A stretch of DNA of 64,000 nt from Rhipicephalus microplus (lineage: Eukaryota > Arthropoda > Arachnida > Ixodida > Ixodidae): assembly GCF_043290135.1 (NCBI RefSeq), contig NC_134700.1, forward strand, positions 159,498,053 to 159,562,052, written 5' to 3'. Below the pieces are notes generated by a model that was given only the letters and a program-made list of their open reading frames with translations, did not search any database and had not been told where the DNA came from. Shown one piece after another: positions 12,312 through 22,379 of the stretch. Numbering within the stretch: the stretch's first letter is position 1; each line of letters begins with the position of its first letter. Both the position numbers and the translations under genes were made by a program.

Positions 12312-13094
12312 GCCCAGGACTATGGAGTACTATGCATTGAATACCCTTTCCCGTAACGCTGATTGCGCGAATCCTAATGTGCTCAACACGACTGCACCAC
12401 GGCGCTGCAATTTCCACGCTATACTCCTTCTAGCCACCATATCCACGCTTATGGGAGATGGGCGACCTGTTTGCCTGTCTCTGATGGCATATTCGGTTGG
12501 GCGTGTTCGAGCACTCTGGAGCACTCTGAAAAGTGGCTGCGCCTTCGCTTGGTAGAATTCGAGCGCTCGGACTACCTTCGGTTGGTTCTTTGAGAGCGCC
12601 AGCCTCTAACTCCGAGTGCTCTCGACCACTCTGACTTCGAAGTGACAATGTGGCGCGATCTGACTGGGAGGACAGATCACGTGGCACAAGCCTGCCAATG
12701 ACAGCTGCCAGCAGGTGAACTAGGTGAGGGGCGTGAGCCAGCATTTCGGAAAGGGGCATCACCGGGCATGTAATACTTCGTGAGCGTGCGTGGGGCGTGT
12801 GTGGAGCGAAGCAGAATGCTTCGTTATTTGCCTTGAAGATAGCAGCTCGGGTGAGGACGATCGCCAGATTTATGATCTGAGCTTAAAGGCTTTCACTACA
12901 TCCAGACATGTCAGAGAGAGAGAGAGAGGAAGAATATAAGAAATTTGAGACATGTCAGAGATATCGACTGAACTGATCGGCACCATTTGTTGACGTGGTG
13001 CAGGTGCAGCTCTGTTTACATGGCAGCCTCCCATGCGCTGGCTGCACCATGGCACTCACAGGCGCGCTGCTCTGGGCAATCTGAAATCGCCGAT
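12312..13094. other. No gene recognised; short repeat traces
   Basis: An ATATTCGGTTGGG motif at about 12,488 resembles the end of the 96 bp element at 13,095-13,190. Around 12,500-12,630 CGAGCACTCTGG-like motifs recur in both orientations. A (GA)n run lies at 12,914-12,928. No coding region is supported. Confidence 0.4.
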
Positions 13095-13190
13095 GTATTC
13101 GGTTGGTACGCTGCCTCTTGCGCTCCGATTGCGAGCTGCCCCTGCATCTGGCGACTCTGAGCCAGAGGACTAGAGCGGCCAACCGAATAC
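13095..13190. repeat. Small terminal-inverted-repeat (MITE-like) element, 96 bp
   Basis: GTATTCGGTTGG at 13,095-13,106 and its exact reverse complement at 13,179-13,190 bound a 96 bp segment. No open frame lies inside. The size and inverted ends fit a MITE-like non-autonomous element, but I see no unambiguous target-site duplication. Confidence 0.5.
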
Positions 13191-13629
13191 GCCGTGCAAT
13201 AATTACACACGCTTAGAGTTTTGTTTCCCTTTATAACAGCCTCACGCGCAGCTTGCCTCATCTTGAGGAACAGAGAAGGAACGCTGCACCCCATGCTGTC
13301 ATTTTGCCTGATAATCGGATATTTGCCTGCACTATAGTGGCTATACCTGTACAAAGTTGGACGATGCCTATCCTGCGCACTGTAAAGGTCTGACCCTACG
13401 TAGGCATTTCAGCGTGTCAGCGCGTGGCTTACTGACGCGGCTATGCGAAACGACGGTCCCTCTCTCTCTCTATAGGGAGAGGGCGCGATGCCGAGTGAAA
13501 CAGACACGCGTTGACGTGCCTCGACGCGGAAAGCGTAGACCCTGACAAGTTTTTACAAACACATGAGGCCGGCAGACCAAGTCCACGGGTAATTTAGAGA
13601 CCGATTTGAGCTCTCTGCGTAAACTGTGT

Positions 13630-14140
13630 AGTTTATTGCAACGCTTTTACTTTTCACGACTTCATAGTTTTACATGTTTTTCAAGCTGGCTGCGTGCACT
13701 GACGGCTTAAGAGATAAGTGCCGCAAGAATGGAAGCGATAGGGCAACGCAGTGCAAAGATATTCAGCGTAGAGATATCAAAATGCAATGAAATAGATCCT
13801 TATACTCAACTCGATTTTCGCGGGCTCACCTTACCGTGTTTCCCTCTCCCTCTGACGTCGGAAGGCTGCCCAGTAAAATGAACTGAAAGCCCTACCGTAC
13901 AGGAAGTTCGCATGACATATTGCCTGTTCCGTCCAGCGTATTAAAGAGGCCCTCCAACGCTTGAAAACATTGGTGCTGACTGCATAACTCGCAGTGGCGC
14001 TTGCCAGAACTACTGCGAGCGGAAATGACACCGGAAGGTTGCCGCCATATGGCTGGGTAAATGTAACGTTAAATGCAATCGCGCCATTGCATCAGAACAG
14101 GAATTACTATTAGATTTTTTTTTATTTAGCATGACTTTTC
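13630..14140 (-). repeat. Unclassified interspersed repeat, minus-strand copy
   Basis: The reverse complement of about 13,630-13,930 matches 14,440-14,755 closely, with shared landmarks GGTAGGGCTTTCAGTTCAT, GCAGCCTTCCGACGTCAGAGG and TATTTCATTGCATTTT. About 13,935-14,100, reversed, matches 15,945-16,095 (shared GCGAGTTATGCAGTC and TTTTCAAGCGTT). So this copy joins two modules that occur separately nearby. Confidence 0.75.
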
Positions 14141-14317
14141 ACTAAAAGCGGAAGAGAATAAAGCTCTCCGAATTTTCCACCTTGAAAACTGCAAAACTGG
14201 TCAAAGAATGCGTCGAATGTCATGTGCTGGAGGGAACGTGCCAGGGATGCTCCGGACACCGTTGTTTGAAGAAACTAAAAGAAAAAAAACAAGTGTAAAG
14301 GCATCGATATCTATATA

Positions 14318-14874
14318 TGCAATCGCAAAAAGAAAGGTAAGAAAGCTACAAAACATTATAGAAACGTTCGCGAGCTCGCTCGTTTCGCACGTGTCGTTCC
14401 CTCTTCAAGTACCACGTTATTTGTTGCCATCGCAACGGCGTCATGGATGCGTTGGGCTTAACGGGCAATATTTGATGCGAGCTTCCTGTATGGTAGGGCT
14501 TTCAGTTCATTTCATCGGGCAGCCTTCCGACGTCAGAGGGTGAGGGAAACACTGTAAGGTAAGCCCGTGAAAGTCGAGCTAAGGGTAAGCATCTATTTCA
14601 TTGCATTTTAATATCTCTATGCTGAATAACTTTGTACGGCGTGGCCCTATCACTGCCATTCTTGCGCCACTTGTATCTTAAGCCATAAGTCTACGCAACC
14701 AGCCAGAAAAACATGTAAAACACCGGAGTCGTGAAAAGTGTTAGAGGGCCCTTTAAGGACGCCGTTGTGATGGAACAATGTGGTACTTGAAGAGGGAATG
14801 GCACGTGCGAAACGAGCCAGCTCGCGTACGCTTCTATAATGTTTTGTAGCTTTACTAATCTTTTTTTGGCAATA

Positions 14875-14880
<6 letters not shown>
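14318..14880. mobile_element. Foldback element with ~120 bp inverted arms
   Basis: The left arm (about 14,318-14,444) and right arm (about 14,757-14,880) are inverted copies, sharing AAAGCTACAAAACATTATAG, CTCGTTTCGCACGTG and CCCTCTTCAAGTACCAC. The ~310 bp centre is the module also found at 13,630-13,930. There is no coding frame. The element ends directly at a CA/TA microsatellite (14,878-14,956). This is the structure of a non-autonomous foldback or long-TIR DNA transposon, not otherwise classifiable by eye. Confidence 0.7.

Positions 14881-14956
<76 letters not shown>
14878..14956. repeat. (CA)n(TA)n microsatellite
   Basis: A CA run of about 40 bases passes directly into a TA run of about 38 bases. 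The long Cys-Val and Ile-Tyr open frames read here are translations of the microsatellite. Confidence 0.95.
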
Positions 14957-14958
<2 letters not shown>

Positions 14959-14970
14959 ATGATTTTACAT

Positions 14971-15755
14971 TTCTTTAGGGGCGAAGCTTCTTAAAGCGGC
15001 ACCCGTTCGTCTCTCGTCGTAGTACGTAACATGTTTCGCTTTGACCTGCAAGGTGGTGCCGGTGGGAGATTTCTCCTGTGCGTTGTTGAACAATAAAAAT
15101 TTGCAGCGTGCGCGTTATCTAAAAGCTGAATTCTCCTGTCTCTCATTCCCAATTAGCAGCCATTGGCATGTACATTCAGCACTATCTGACAAGAAAGGGT
15201 TGCTACGTTATACTCGCTGGGCCTAACCTCCTTGGTTTTAGAAAGGTTTAACGAACGTTGGGCTGCAGTGCCATGAATACAGTGAACTAGTATATACCAT
15301 GAACTCGAGGCGGTTGAAGGTGAGAAGTAGACACGAAGCGCAAGCCGCAAGAAAGTGTGCGTGTGCCACCTCTCGTTTAGTCCTTGGAATATCCGCTGGA
15401 TGGCGGTGCTTCTATATCGAAACAATATGATGAAAAGATGTGAGACGGTGGTACTTGGAGCGTTGAATAGATGGACGAACGGACACACATGCAGATGCAT
15501 GGTTGGACTCACGGATGGCTGCACCGACGGATGGACGCATGGACGGACGCAGGGGCGGATGCATGGACGAACGCAGGGACGGGCGCACAGATGGACGTGC
15601 GGACGCATGAACAGACGCACGGACGGGCGGATGGACGCATGGGTGGCCACACAGACGCACGCATGGACGGACGGAAGCAAGAACAAATAAAAGGGCGGAT
15701 GCTTCGCCCCACTCTCCATCATTCACTCCGTGGATATGCTGCAATTTTTTTCCTT
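14971..15755 (+). repeat. Composite element, copy a (GGACGGA-type minisatellite core)
   Basis: It starts with a TTTAGGGGCGAAGCTTCTTA-type end. At 15,360-15,420 it carries a module with CTCGTTTAGTCCTTGGAAT and CGCTGGATGGCGGTGCTTC. An irregular GGACG(C/G)A(T/C) minisatellite follows (about 15,465-15,690). It closes with CTTCGCCCCACT...CACTCCGTGGATATGCTG plus a T run. The same ends bound different satellites at 21,619-22,110 and 51,410-51,705. Long Arg/Gly/Asp or Pro/Val/His frames across it are repeat translations, not genes. Confidence 0.75.
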
Positions 15756-15944
15756 TAGTTTCTTCGAATAACGGCGCCCGGAGCGTCCCCGGTGCGTTTC
15801 CTCCAGCACATGGCGTTCAACGCATTCTTGACTAGCTTTGCAGTTTTCAAGCTGGAAAGGTCGAAGAGCTTTATTCTCGGTCGCTTTGAGTGAAAAATCA
15901 TGCTAATGAAAAAAAATCCAATAGTAATACATATTTCGATGCAA

Positions 15945-16100
15945 TGGCGCGATCACATTTAAAGTTACATTTGTTCAATTATATGGCGGCAACCTTCTGG
16001 CGTCATTTCCGATCGCAGTGGTTCTGGCTTCTGGCAAGCGCCCCTACGAGTTATGCAGTCGGCACCGATGTTTTCAAGCGTTAGAGGGCCCCTTTAATTA
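15945..16100 (+). repeat. Interspersed repeat module, plus-strand copy
   Basis: Matches the reverse complement of about 13,935-14,100, sharing GCAATGGCGCGAT, TATGGCGGCAACCTTC and GAGTTATGCAGTC, and ending TTTCAAGCGTTAGAGGGCCC. It lacks the second module that the minus-strand copy carries. Confidence 0.75.
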
Positions 16101-16483
16101 AGGTCGCACAATGTCCGACTGTTGTTATCGAGACTCGCCTCGCCGTGTTCTGTAGTCGAAGTGCAAGTGTAAAACATCTGTGTGTAACGCCAGTTAAAGA
16201 GAGTCCACAGTGGGTATATAGTTCAAATAAGTAAAAGGTCACGACGTCGTGAAAATACTGATGTCCAACCGGTCATCGGTGATAGCACATGACACAACAA
16301 AATATTTAAAATAATGAAATGAAACGCTAATAACCAGAACAAAATTGAAGGCCACGATTCATGGTCCTATGTGCACTACGCCTTACAATTTCATTTCGTA
16401 AAACCTTCAGTGAAACAGGCGAGTTTTCACGGCGGCCAGACAAATAGGCAGGTAGACAAACAAAATGGAAAAGTGAAGCATCC

Positions 16484-17010
16484 TGGGGACGGCTTTATGC
16501 TCTCCTATAGTAGAGTACTGCGTACTCAAAATCGTCCACACAAAAGTTTCTAAACACAATAGTTGGTTTCGTGTATCTGTAGCTTTTGTCAAGTCAGCCT
16601 CTTAACGGCCCACGGGACGCCTTATTCTCTCCCATAGTAGAGTACCTCGTGCTCTAAATCGTTAACAACTTTTTCTAAACACACAATAGTTGGGACGGCA
16701 TTATGCTCTCCCATAGTAGAGTACTATGTACTCTAAATAGTTACACATATTTTTCTAAACACAGAGCGTTCGGGCGGACGACGCCTGAGCTTCTACTGTG
16801 AGGCCCACGGGACGGCTTTATACTCTCCCATATTGCAGTACCAAGGGCTCGAAATCGTTAACAACTTTTTTAAAACACGCGGATGAGCTCTCGTCTGGGC
16901 TCACTAATAGAGTAACTTAGTAAACGTTCCCTATGTTACTCTATGGCTCACTGTTGAAAGGGCCAGCTTAATGCTCTCCCATAGTAGAGTTCTGGAAACT
17001 CTTTGTTATC
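16484..17010 (+). repeat. Degenerate tandem array with a hairpin in each unit
   Basis: About five units of 75-150 bp begin near 16,490, 16,615, 16,690, 16,810 and 16,965. Each has GGGACGG(C)TTTATGCTCTCCCATAGTAG-like sequence, then a short inverted repeat AGAGTAC-NNN-GTACTCT and AAATCGTTAACAACTTTTT. A sixth copy sits at about 20,068-20,130. Between units four and five, 16,907-16,945 holds a small palindromic piece (ATAGAGTAAC / GTTACTCTAT) that matches the ends of the element at 17,206-19,625. Confidence 0.75.
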
Positions 17011-17138
17011 AGAACATTTGTTCTGAACAGATTTTCAGAAGCGAAGCTCCGTAGGGCGTGTGTTGTTTCCTCCTCTATACTATTAGTAGTAATAGTATAA
17101 GGGAGCAAACAACACATTGTCATTTACCTTCCATAGTT

Positions 17139-17202
<64 letters not shown>
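17139..17202. repeat. (GTA)n microsatellite
   Basis: About 21 GTA units. They lie directly against the left end of the terminal-inverted-repeat element that starts at 17,206. Confidence 0.95.
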
Positions 17203-17466
17203 CAGCATAGAGTAACATAGTTTACTACACTGTAAGCAAAAGTTAGCCGAGATGGGAGTTTCTCCAGCACATGAGCCCACAAAACTCCCCTGCCTCAATT
17301 ATTTACTCCCTGGTAGGGAGTTAACTCGGCATATGTCGTCGTAAAACGCCCACTGCTCAATGGTAGAGTTTATGAACGACATGGCCTTCTTAAATTCCCC
17401 AGGGAGTTTCAGGTCACGTGGTTACGAACTCCTTATGGGAGCTTTAAAAACCCTCTTTGGGCGTGA

Positions 17467-17477
17467 CGTGTGTGCGT

Positions 17478-17539
<62 letters not shown>
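17467..17539. repeat. (TG)n microsatellite
   Basis: About 36 TG units with a few CG interruptions at the start. Cys-Val and His-Thr frames read here are repeat translations. Confidence 0.95.
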
Positions 17540-17541
<2 letters not shown>

Positions 17542-17810
17542 AGGCATATGTTTGCACGTCGGTGTGAAACGCAGGTGCTTTGTGTGGCTAACCGTGTGAG
17601 CATCTGTCAACAGGCAACGAAATTATAAGTGCAGCGAAGAATTGCAACGACTGGTTGGTATTTACTGTGAACATTTCAATATATTTCACAGCGTTAAACC
17701 ACGCTCCACATCGGTCCGATTCCTCAACGAAACACCGTGAATGCCACGCTTCAAAGGGCCGAGTAACAAAAACTTCGAAGAATACATTAATGGTAGTAAA
17801 AGTAAGCTGT

Positions 17811-18628
17811 TACAATCGTCAGCGGCTGCACCTGGAGTTTCGCCGTGAAAAACTTCGAAGCGGTTCGAAGTAGGCTTCGCTCGACCACGGCTGGCCGGCA
17901 ACTGGTGTGAGAGTTGCGCCGGCGACGCGCTCACCCCATCTCCGCCGATGGTGAGTTCTCGGTGCGTCACCGGTATTTCACCAGCTGCAACATCTAAGCG
18001 GTAGGAAGGCCTCTCTATGCCGTCGGTATCAAGCCGGCATTGTATCGAGCTCGCACTGAGTGCCGGCCGCTGTGGCAAGCACTACGAGCTAGCACCGACC
18101 ACCGGCGATGCAAAGAATGTGTTTCACAAAAATAAAGGCTGCTGGGATGAGTAATAGTCTTCTGTGCAGCTATCAAATGACTAACTACAAGGCGAGCGCC
18201 GAACGAGGCGGAGTACGATCGTCAGCGATTGCACCGTAAAACGTCGAAGCGGTTCGAAGTAGGCTTCGCTCGACCACGGCAGGCTGGCCGGCAACTGGTG
18301 TGAGAGTTGCGCCGGCGACGCGCTCGCCCCGTCTCCGCCGATGGTGAGTTCTCGGAGTGTTACCGGTGTTTCACCGGCTGCAATATCTAAGCGGTAAAAA
18401 GGCCTCGCTATGCCGTCGGTATCAAGCCGGCATCGTATCGAGCTCGCACTGCGCACCAGCCGCCGTGGCGAGCTCTACGAGCTAGCTAGCACTGACTACC
18501 GGCAAGGCAATGAATGTGTTTTAGAAAAAATGAAGGGTACTGGGATGAATAACAGACTTCTGCGCCATGCGACCACAGCTGTCAAATGACTAATCGAAGG
18601 CGAGCGCCGAACGAGGCGGAGAAACACA
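17811..18628. repeat. ~390 bp tandem duplication
   Basis: The landmark CGGTTCGAAGTAGGCTTCGC occurs at about 17,861 and 18,250. Further shared landmarks are CGCCGATGGTGAGTTCTCGG, GTCGGTATCAAGCCGGCAT and GGCGAGCGCCGAACGAGGCG. Both units keep a minus-strand open frame (within 17,686-18,078 and 18,181-18,456) with the same RLDTDGI...GGDG core. The differences between them are mostly amino-acid changing, which argues against a selected protein. Confidence 0.8.
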
Positions 18629-19400
18629 GAAACAGCGTATACGGCATGCATGCATGCCCATGCAATGCGTGCGAGCAACGGGAACAGCGACTGCGAACCG
18701 TCTCGTTAGTTTAAGCCTATTGCTCCGTAGCTTAAACTGCGTGGATAGCGGACACCTATTTCCGTGCATAGGAAAAATAACGAGACGTAAACGGCACATC
18801 AGCAAGCATTTTGTGATCGCCAGCTGTCATTCATTGAATCACCGTGCCGTAGTCGTGAGTAAGGCCTAGTCGTTGAACGCGGTAGCGGCGGTCTACCTCG
18901 GTTCATCGCTGGAGCTGCTGAATGTGCCTCGTTAATGTGTTCATTCGAGGCCGCGTGGGCTTTGTGCACGATTCAGTGCATTTTACGGATTCACAAACAG
19001 TACTGCTTATGCAAATTCAGCTCGTACGACAGAGTGCCAACTGATAAAACTTTTTCGCTATAGTTAAGAAATATTAAATATTAGGCAGGTTTAACATAAA
19101 AGGCATGTGTGTTGAAGTGCTTACATCAGGCTACTGCAACTTCATACCTACGCCATGCGTGTTTATTGTTTAATTAACATCAAAAGTGGGCCCCTCCAGG
19201 GTTACATGGGAGGTCAGAATGTGGTGCCTATAGATACCCGGTGACTGAGTCGTAGGTGTGGAGCGCGGGTGGCAAGCTGTGGTGAGTGTAAGTGTTGCAA
19301 TATTACGTGAACGTTGTGAGCATGTTTGTGTGCTTCGAAGGTGATGCAGTTAAAGTTACGCTTGCGCATGGCACGGCTGATGACGTAATTTTTTTTCTTG
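18629..19400. other. Internal part of the TIR element; no gene recognised
   Basis: This is the right internal part of the 2.4 kb element, after the tandem duplication. Open frames are short (about 70-90 codons) and no domain or further repeat was seen. Confidence 0.4.
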
Positions 19401-19685
19401 GTTGATGCAAAAAATTTACTCCCATACTGACCTGAAAAAGTTCCCCGATGGATGTGAATAAAAACTCTCCTGGCACCATGCAAAAACCCCCTACAGATGG
19501 GGAGTAAATATTTTACTCCCTCCGGACGGTGTTTATAAAACTCCCATCCGGGCGTGCGCTAGCTAGGACAAGGTCATTTACTCCCATCTCGGCTTATTTC
19601 TGTTTACAGTGTATGTTACTCTATGATAAAAGTGTGTAGTCACCTCTATAGTTTATGAATTCCTCAATTGATGGCGTTTTGTATG

Positions 19686-19955
19686 TATGCCCTTGGAATT
19701 GATTGATTGATATGTTGGGTTTGATGTCCCAAAACCACCATATGATTATGAGAGACGCCGTAGTGGAGGGCTCCGGGAATTTCGACCATTTGGTGTTCTT
19801 TAACGTGCACCCAAGTCTGAGCCCACAGGCTTACAGCATTTTCGCCTCCATCGAAATGCAGCCGCCGCAGCTGAGATTTGATCCCGCGACCTGCGGGTCA
19901 GCAGCAGAGTAGTTTAGTCACTAGACCACCACGGAGGGCCTATATGCCCTTAGAA
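19686..19955 (-). mobile_element. tRNA-derived SINE with target-site duplication
   Basis: Minus-strand copy of the same SINE family. TATGCCCTT(G/A)GAA at 19,686-19,698 and 19,943-19,955 flanks it (13 bp, one mismatch). The B-box region reads GGGATCAAATCTC on the minus strand, one of several changes from the cleaner copy at 6,055-6,324, so its internal promoter may be weakened. The GATT tail is at the low-coordinate end. Confidence 0.88.
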
Positions 19956-19983
19956 ATACCACTAGATGGCATTAGTGGTTCTC

Positions 19984-20140
19984 GTATAGTTGACGGAAGA
20001 CAGATGGACACTTCGCCCCACTCATCATTCACTCCGTGGAAATGCTGTGAATTTCGGTCACACAACAGGGACGGCTTTCTGCTCTCCCATATTAGAGTAC
20101 CAAGTACTCTGAATCAATAAACACTTTTTTATACACACAT
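19984..20140 (+). repeat. Fragments of the composite element end and a hairpin unit
   Basis: About 20,003-20,050 matches the closing end of the composite elements (CTTCGCCCCACTCATCATTC, CTCCGTGGAAATGCTG). About 20,068-20,130 matches a hairpin-array unit (GGGACGGCTTTCTGCTCTCC, AGAGTACCAAGTACTCT). The same two repeats are neighbours in a different arrangement near 15,700-16,700. Confidence 0.65.
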
Positions 20141-20399
20141 TCCTTTGTTGTATAAAAATGACGTGTCGTTTAAGTTGCCACACGCTGTTGTGACGGCTTT
20201 ATTGCGTTGGTCTATTACACTCGTTCAAATGGTGCAAAGCACCGCTTGTTGCAGCCAACTCAAATACGAGGAAATAGAATCAGACTGGGCCATACACGAA
20301 GGGACAGCGCTCGGAAGCTTATACGCAAACATACCCCGCTGGTAATTAGGAACATACAATATGGAAAGATTGGGTAGATGACGACAACAACAGTCAATG

Positions 20400-21097
20400 G
20401 CTCGTCTGCCGTCCCGGCCCGTGCTGGCCACTTGAGCTACCAACGCCAGCTGATTTCACGTCCCGTTGAGTCGGCTGGAAGCAGCGTGCCCTTGGCCGGC
20501 GCGGTTCATTTGTAAGCAGACCCGCGTCCATCGCCGGACCGCACGAGGTTGAGCAGGGCGCAGTGCAGCAACACCACCTAGACAGAAAGGCAAACCTGTC
20601 GTGGCTTGTCCGCCGTTCGTGGTAAAAAGTGCGCGGGGTCACCAACACCACCGCCTGAGCGACACGTCCTCGGCCACTGGACAGTCGGTGATATGTCCGG
20701 GGAGGGGTTGAGGCTGCCACCCAGGATCCGGCGAAGGACGACTCTTGCGACCCGTCTCACGAACAAGTAGAAGATGCGTTTAATTTACATATTTGCAAGA
20801 GAAGTACATTGCAACGAGAGCGTACAGACGCGCCTTTCCATCACAAGGTCCCAGAGCGCACTCGAGACGAGCGGGCCAGCGAAGTCCAGAGAGAGAGCAC
20901 AGCGCACTCCCGACACGCTCCTTTATAGCCGTCCATGCACGCGCTAGATGCCGACTGTGTGTCCCAGCGACGCTGATGTGCATTTCCTGCGGCGCACACA
21001 GACGCCTCCCGCGTTCCTGCAGGACGCGGACAGCGTTTGACCGTTACGCCGATGAGCGTCCCTTGCAAGCCACCTCCTTGCTGTGCCGGTCATAACA
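20400..21097 (-). mobile_element. Probable LTR and leader fragment of an LTR retrotransposon
   Basis: On the minus strand it begins TGTTATGACCGG (from 21,097). It carries a TATA-like GCTATAAAGGAGC (about 20,920-20,931) and an ATTAAA near 20,776-20,790. It reaches TGGTGACCCCGCGC (about 20,630-20,643), which has the look of a primer-binding site, and then leader-like sequence. GC content is well above the surroundings. I cannot define the 3' edge of the LTR, no gag or pol follows, and there is no partner LTR in the window, so this is a fragment at best. Confidence 0.4.
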
Positions 21098-21618
21098 TCG
21101 GACAACTAGCGTGACGTATGCCATCTGGAGAGAGGGGTATGAACGGGCCTTGTGAAAGTGCAGCGCACAGGCGCGTCGCCGTCACAAGGCGGATGGCGGT
21201 CGCGTGGGGTCGGCGCGAAAGCGAGACGGGGTGAAAGTGGTCGGTCGGTCGGCCGACTCGGCCCGGGTGGCAGGCATGCATTGCGGAAGCGACCGCGCCG
21301 CGCCGCCGCCCCGAACTGGGACAGGCTGCGGCCACCTCGTTGCTGAACGACGCGTAGCAGCGCGCGAGAGCCCTCCGCCTCGCGTATAAGCCTTCTTCCA
21401 CCTCCGTTCGGCTTTTATTGTTGCGTATCGTTTCTCGCTTCCCAGCTGGCTTTCCTGCTTGCGGCGCGCGAGCGAGAGACAGGCGGCGTCGTCACCGATC
21501 TCGCTCTTCGTCGAGTCGCGCGAGTGTTGCGGCCCGGCACGTTTTGCGTTATATGCGAGCACGTGGCCATGGTGACCGCCCTTGCCGAGACCCGCTGGGC
21601 GTGTTTTTCTATTCCTTT
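21098..21618. other. CpG-rich stretch without a recognised gene
   Basis: High GC with frequent CG dinucleotides, a TATA-like GCGTATAAGCC at about 21,382, and short GGTC repeats near 21,240. Overlapping Arg/Ala/Gly-rich frames occur on both strands, as expected from composition. It could be another LTR or a host promoter region; nothing in the sequence decides between them. Confidence 0.35.
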
Positions 21619-21667
21619 TTAGGAGCGAAGCTTCTTATGCAGTGGGTCGTGCGTCCACGATGTATGC

Positions 21668-21742
<75 letters not shown>

Positions 21743-22110
21743 TAGCCTCTTCTCGTTTAGTCCATGGAATGCCCGCTGGATGGCGGTACTTCTATATGAT
21801 TTATGTATGATGAAACTATATCAAACTGTTTGAGATGGCGGTACTTAGAGTGCTCATTATATGGACGGACGGATGGAGACGGATGCACGGACAGAGGCAC
21901 GAATGGACGCACGGACGGACGTATGGATGGACGGTCACACGGACAGACGCATGAACGAACGGTCGCACGGACGGTTGCATGGACGGGCGCATGTACGGAC
22001 GTCAGCAAGAACGAACGGACGGACAAAAGTGCGGGTGGACTGACGGACGCTTCGCGCCACTCATCATCATTCAGTCCGTGGATATGCTGTGTTTTTTTTT
22101 TCCAGTGCGA
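21619..22110 (+). repeat. Composite element, copy b ((GTA)n plus GGACGGA minisatellite)
   Basis: It starts TTTAGGAGCGAAGCTTCTTA. A (GTA)n tract (21,669-21,741) follows, then the CTCGTTTAGTCCATGGAATG and CGCTGGATGGCGGTACTTC module, an irregular GGACGGA minisatellite (about 21,860-22,050), and the GACGCTTCGCGCCACTCATC end with CCGTGGATATGCTGTG and a T run. Confidence 0.8.
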
Positions 22111-22379
22111 AGCTTGTCAGTGCGCGACACACTTCGTCCTCCCGTTTTGCGCTTGTTGGCATTTTTCGTTAGTCTCTTTGTGATCACACACTTGTCGCAG
22201 AGGTGAGATGATGGCGGACTGGGAGAGCGTGACATGTCTTGAGATAGTTACAGAGGGCTTGCTATGCGTACACGCCTTGGTGTTGCGCTACCCTTCCTGA
22301 CCTCCCGGTTGAGAAAGGGGTGCTTTTAAAAACGATTACTCAAAGAAGGCCGCAGTGTAGCAGCAAGCGGGACCTAGAC
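22111..22379. other. No gene recognised
   Basis: Short unassigned stretch between the composite element and the LINE tail. Nothing is supported here. Confidence 0.4.

Larger units (their letters stand above)
17206..19625. mobile_element. 2.4 kb terminal-inverted-repeat element, non-coding
   Basis: The left end, CATAGAGTAACATA (17,206-17,219), and CACTGTAAGCAAAAGTTAGCC plus GAGATGGGAGT (17,228-17,259) are mirrored at the right end. There the minus strand of 19,580-19,625 reads CATAGAGTAACATA, CACTGTAAACAGAAATAAGCC, GAGATGGGAGT. The left end has an extra 8 bases. Subterminal sequence on both sides is littered with GGGAGT / ACTCCC motifs. Inside are a (TG)n tract (17,467-17,539) and a ~390 bp tandem duplication. 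No transposase frame is visible, so it is a non-autonomous element or a remnant. No target-site duplication was identified. Confidence 0.65.

Noticed and set aside
15153..15758. Long overlapping frames (up to 189 codons) rich in Arg/Pro/His/Val or Gly/Arg/Asp
   Set aside because: They are translations of the GGACGGA minisatellite in several frames on both strands, with no non-repetitive domain.
17686..18456. Related minus-strand frames in both units of the ~390 bp duplication
   Set aside because: The frames are similar only because the DNA is duplicated. Most differences change the amino acid, and there is no domain.
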